Source: Clostridia bacterium
GTDB lineage: Bacteria > Bacillota > Clostridia > Christensenellales > DTU072
Direction of reading: 5' to 3'
Assembly (NCBI GenBank): GCA_028703745.1
Contig: JAQVME010000042.1
Span: forward strand, 1-8,904
DNA: 8,904 nt
Shown here: positions 1 to 6,000 of the stretch, one piece after another
Layout of the letters: each line of letters starts with the position of its first letter
Position numbering within the stretch: the first letter of the stretch is position 1
Notes under the pieces: model-generated
The model's database searches: none
Told to the model about the DNA's origin: nothing
What the model saw: only the letters and a program-made list of their open reading frames with translations
Translations under genes and position numbers: made by a program

Positions 1-3000
1 GTATTTCATACGGGTCGGAGCTGCATACTTTTGGTTGCAGCTTCGAATCCGGTGAGATTTCCGGCAATAGCGCACCGGTCGGCGGAGGCTTGTATCTGTT
101 TGACGGCGAATTTGTTATGATCGATCAAGCCATAATCAGCGGCAATACCGCAGTAACAAACGGCGGCGGCGTAAGCATAAAAGAAAACGCAAAATTTGTG
201 CTTGACGGCGGCAACATAAACAACAACACCGCTACCGCAAAAGATTCTACAGGAGGCGGTATCGATAATGCCGGTCAATTGTCAATACTTGGCGGTAATA
301 TAAGCGGCAACACTGCCGATTTCTCTATCGGTTTTAATGGCGGCGGCATAGCCAATCTAGGCGGAGAGTTCGAACTTGACGGGATTGCCGAGATTGCCGA
401 CATTATTTATCTTGACTATGATTTTGCTATTACTTTGACGTCTTATCCTACAGAAAACACTTTCAGCGTGTTTTTGACTGATTGGACTATCGAAGAAGCT
501 GTTATTGAGGGAGGAGTGAGTGTCGATGCCGGACTGAGTTTTGGCAATTTCTCAATAATTAATCCAAATATGGTTCTCAGAGCTTCTATTGACAGCAAAA
601 ATATAATAGTCAAAACAGCTTTGTCCATAACTTTCGACAAAAACAGCACCGAAGCCATAGGCTCAATGTCCAAGCAATATGTCTTGGAGGGCGAAACCTT
701 CGCCCTTTCGGCAAACAGCTTTATCAGAGATAAGTATTTCTTCTTGGGTTGGGCAACGACTTCCGGAGGAACAGTGGCTTATGGAGATGAGACGCAGTAT
801 ATCATGGGCGCTTCGGATACTACGCTTTATGCAAAGTGGCAAAAAACTGTGCCTTCCTGGCAGGACAACGGTTATATGGCGGAGGCTTTCGACGGCGGAG
901 ACGGTTCGGCAGAAACGCCTTATTTGATAGCCGACGCTTCTCAACTGGCTTATCTCGCATCTTTAGTAAATGCGGGAGTTCCGGATTATTCCTCAAAGCA
1001 TTATAAATTGACGGCAGACATTGATTTATCAATAGATAATTTCCCTGACCTTGTTGCTCTTGGTGTGCAAAAAATCATTTGGATAGCCATCGGCAACCCC
1101 GAGAATAGCTTTTTAGGTAGTTTTGACGGCGACGGATATGTAATCAGCGGTATCGATGTGGATTTGGGCGAAGATACGTCGCTCTATCATGGGCTTTTCG
1201 GTATGACGTATGCCGCCGACATAAAGAATCTGGGAATTAGAGGCATAAATATCGTCGGTGAAGCCGAGGACGTCACCATAGGAAGCATAGTAGCTATGGC
1301 TATCGAGACTCTTTTTATAAATGTTTTCGTAGAGGATATTACTGCGAATATCACACTTGATGCGGGATATTTCGGTGGCATCGTCGGAAACGGCTCGGGC
1401 GTGGCCATTCAGAGCTTTTATGTAAACAGCGCGGGAGACGGCATCGTTTTGAACGGAACCCCGAGCGTGGGAGGAACTTTCAGCGCAGCAGCTGCAGGTA
1501 TGGCAAGCATCGGCTATGTTCATATAAGCGGTCTGGAAGAAACGCTGTATCTCGCTTCCGGTCAAGAAGATCTGTTTTCGGATACTGCGTTTGACAAATT
1601 GTACTACACCTCTGTCAGTTACAATGCGTCGGCGCTCAAGACGGGCAACGAATTGCGCCTGTACCGCTGGGTAGACGTGCCCGGCAACTATCCCACTTTA
1701 GAAAAAATAGTTTTGCGCTCTACCGTAACCTTGAGCTGCATGGCTCTTCCGTACTCTTTGGGACAGGAAATAGTGGGGAGTTTTGACGAGGCTATATTAT
1801 CCCTTGCAAAGGACGGAAATATAATAATCGGAAGAGAAAACTATATTTCCGAAAATGAGCTTTGGACGTTACCGGAAGAAATATTCGGCACCGCATACAT
1901 AACAAGCTGGTCTGAGTATTATTACTACTCCGCATATATTTTTGTAGAGTCCGGCGCAACGCTGACTTTGAGAAATATTGATATCACAAATAATGCGTTG
2001 GACGACACAATATATATGTTTTCTGTCGACGGAGTTTTGAACATACTTGAAGGAACGACTATCGCCGGCAAAGCCATAATTACTTCCACAAGCATATATT
2101 TAACTGATTCCGATACAAACGGTGTCAGCCTTGGCGGAATAGCAATGACCGAGAATGTCCCCGTTGTGCTTGAAGGACAATTGTATTCACAACTTGTTTT
2201 CGATGAATTTCTCGATAATTCGACGGTAGTGGCGGGCGACGGAATAAGTGTCACGGACGCTTCGATTTATTTATGGAACTGTACTCTTACTTGGCCGGGA
2301 AGATATCACCTTCAAGCCGATGGTGATATAATAAGAGGCTACGCCAAAAAGATTGAATTATATTTTGATATCACGGCTGCCGACGGCGGCAACGGCGATG
2401 AACTTGCGCCCGTAAACAACCTCGAGATGATAAAGGCGCTGGCGGCTGAGGATTGTATCGTATTTGTTATGAGTACCATAGATATTTCTATCGATACTGT
2501 GTGGGATTTTGAAGGATATATTATCGATTTCACAAATTATCCGACATTTTCGGGAGCATTATTCAATGTCGTAGGCGCAGAGCTAACGCTCAAACAGATG
2601 TGCATATATATGACTGACGGTGTAACCGTATTTTTGGATACCGATGCCTCTCTCGTTCTTGACGAAACGATAATTTATTATCATTCGGTAGAATTGACTA
2701 CCGCAATAGTTGTATCGCCTACGGCGCATTTGTATCTGGGATTGTCCTGCATTATTGCGTATATTCAATTGCAGAATGATGGCGTATCTTCAGGAAAAGT
2801 CATTATTTCCGAAGAAACCGGAATGGATTACTTTCTCTATATAGAAGATATCACAGAGAATCAACTGCCTGTTGTCGAAACGGACAATCCTGAATTGGAT
2901 TTGACAGAGTCTTTCAGCTATTTCATGGTAGATTCTACCGAAAACAGGCTGATGCTGGTCAATGATGAAGTCAACAATACCATTAACATAAAAATTCAGG

Positions 3001-6000
3001 AATATTCTGTGACCTTCTATGATAAGGAAGGAGGCTCGGCGTACGGTTCGGAGACGGCGCAGGCGCCGCAGACTGTACAGATTTATGAGCTTGCGATGCA
3101 ACCGTTGTCTCCGTTAAGATTGGGATATGAGTTTGAGGGCTGGCGTATCTTTGACGGTACGGAGTACATAACTTATAACTTCGATAACGAGGTTGTCGGC
3201 GATATCAATATAGTGGCGTTCTGGTACAACTATTTTGGATCCGAAGATGCAGAGGGTACCGAGGAATCTCCGTTTGTCATATCGGAATTCCAGCACCTTG
3301 CAAATATGTCGTATCTGTTTTCTTTAGAATCCGGCGTAGAGAGATATGATGTATATAAGGACAAATATTATATCCTCGCAAACAACATAATTGCCGGAGA
3401 AGGTTTTGTTATGATAGGCAACCAACCAAGCGAGGGTTCTGCGACAGATTTTCACGGTACCTTCGACGGTAACGGATATGTAATCCGGAATTTAATATAC
3501 AATTCTCTTGATTTTGCCGCTCTCTTTCTCTCAAACTATGGCACCATAAAGAATTTAGGCATAGAAGGTGCAATGAGCGGCTTTGCGGCCGCAGCTTTCA
3601 CAATTTTTAATAGCGGTATAATTATGAATTGTTATAGCGGCGTTAGCATCTCCGCCGCAAGTTACGGCGCGGGCATAGCGGTGTTAAACTATGACGGAAT
3701 GGGCGATCCATTTGATCCTGACTTTGATCCTGATCTAGTAAATAACGGGGAAATAATAAACTGCTATAATTTTGGGGCTATTGAGCGCATGTATCCCGAA
3801 GAGCCTGCAATGTTGGCGGGCATCACAACCATTTTGGGCAGCGTAATCGGCTGTTACAATGCGGCGGGTGTCCAAGGCTCACCGATAGCTGTCGATGCTT
3901 TATTAATATCCAACTGTTATTTCAATAGGGATTATTATGAGGATGAGGCAGGTTTTTATACCCTCTCAATGGTCGGCGAAACCACCGCTACGCATCAAAA
4001 CTTGCTTTACAACGCTTTGGAAGCCAATGCCCCCGGCGTTTGGAGCCAGCCGTCGAATGACGGGCACACCTGGTACTATCCGCAAATCAAAATATTCTAC
4101 GACAACGGCAATTACATATATTGCGAAACCGTATATACAATAGAAATCGATTTCCAAAACGGTGAACCGAATGCAATAGAATACGCTGTAATGTGCGGCT
4201 ATGCGCCTCTCCCTGTCGAACCGGAAAAAACTTTATATTTATTTGACGGATGGACACTGGACGGCGGTGACTTTGATTTTGAAATCGATACCATAAACGG
4301 CGACTTGTATATTGTAGCGCGCTGGGCTATTTATCAATTGATATTTGATGAGACAGGTTTGAGAATTATCGGCATCACTATTGCCGAAGGACAGGAGAAT
4401 GTTGAGGTAACAATTCCTGATTTCATTACGCATATCGAAATATATGCATTTATGGACAAATATGTCATATCGAGCGTAATATTCGCCGAGGGCAGCAGCC
4501 TTGTCCAGATAAATATTTATGCTTTCTTCAATACCTATATAACGGAATTGGCACTTCCTTCAAGCATAATATCTATATTCAATGGTGCCTTAGGCGGCAT
4601 GCCGTTCCTTGAGAGCATATCAGTGGGCGAGGGCGCGCTGAATCATAAGACACAAGACGGCGTTCTTTATAATGCCGATATGACGACGCTGCTGTTTTAT
4701 CCGCTTAACAAATCGGCAACGCATTTTGAGATACCCGCAAGCGTTACCAGAATAAATGATTATGCATTCTATGACAGCAACTATCAGGGCAATGCGAATT
4801 TGCAGAGTATCGTGCTTCCGGACGGCTTGAACGAAATGGGGAATGTCGGACTATACGGGCTCTCCAACCTTGTCAGTGTGACGATAAATAACATCGCGCC
4901 GCTGTTCACGCCCGACGCAAATGTATTCAGATATTTTGATACTACGGAATGGCTCAAAAAGATAAACGATAATCTTGTTATTGAATTACCGAGCTATACG
5001 GCATATACCAATTATATGTCGGACAGCGGTTGGGATGATTTCGACGGATATTACAGCTATCCTATTTTAGTGACCTTTAACTATCAAGGCGCCACCGAAA
5101 GAAATACCGAGACCACAAGAACGACTGTTGACGGCATAGTCGACGGCGATATAATCTATAACGGAATGGCTATGGGCACAATGCCCACGCCGCTGTATTT
5201 CGGCAAGAATTTCTTAGCATGGAACACCGCTTCCGACGGAACGGGCGACGCACTGATGGCGGATACTCTTCTTTATGCCGATACTCAAGCTTATGCTTTA
5301 TGGTTTGATTGGGGCGGCGTCGTCTTGACAAACGGAGAGGGCGGCGAAATACTTGTCAACGGAGAAGAACATTCGGGCAAATCAGTCAGCGATATAATCG
5401 CCGTTGATGAGGTATATCTAGTCTATTTCGACAATTTCGCAGCGGCGGAACAAATAAACATTGTCGATAAAGCAGTATCTCTAGTTGGAAGTGTTTCCCT
5501 TGATTTCGACGGTATACCCCTGTTCATTTCCGGTTCAAGCGCGGTATATATTGATTTTGATAGTGTTGCGACACCGTCTTCGATAGTTTATATACTTTCC
5601 GGTTCTGACGGAACATATGTAACGTACGTTCGTGGCGATTTGGAACACGCATTTTTACAGAGTCCGGATATAGATATTGGTCTTTATCCTGACTATGCGG
5701 CAGTGCCTTATCCTGGTGAAGGCAACAATATTCTTTGCTGGAATGTAGCGGGGAACATCGGAAGAAATCAGCAAACGATGTATTATGAAGACCTGCCTAC
5801 GGAATACACATATAGTCCCGTTGTGGCTCCCAAGGTTTACATAACCGATACGACAACCGATTATACCTACAATGCTACTGCTCGGAGCGTTACATACACC
5901 ACAGATAAGTTTCTTTTTGACGGCGAGTGCGACATAACATATTTCGCCACAGATACCGATATGCTCTCTCGTATAAATCCCATAGCAGTACCGAAATATG

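Noticed and set aside
57..347. Regular GGC-rich repeats at the window start as a possible CRISPR or DNA-level tandem repeat
   Set aside because: The periodicity of 78-84 bases varies by whole codons and is explained by beta-helix coils with Gly-Gly-Gly turns. There are no conserved repeat/spacer units at DNA level.
679..927. Small + strand frames in other phases (679-927, 3937-4143, 8047-8235)
   Set aside because: They overlap the main frame within clear Flg_new, GLUG and Ig-like modules. Their products look like out-of-phase readings.
1113..1565. 150-codon minus-strand frame, and similar minus-strand frames at 1925-2254, 6720-7085 and 8526-8900
   Set aside because: All are antisense to well-supported modules and none shows a recognisable domain or its own upstream signals.
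885..3002. Active pectate lyase, glycoside hydrolase or IgA-type peptidase in the beta-helix or GLUG regions
   Set aside because: The folds resemble those of such enzymes, but no catalytic motif could be identified, and the modules match non-catalytic surface repeats.
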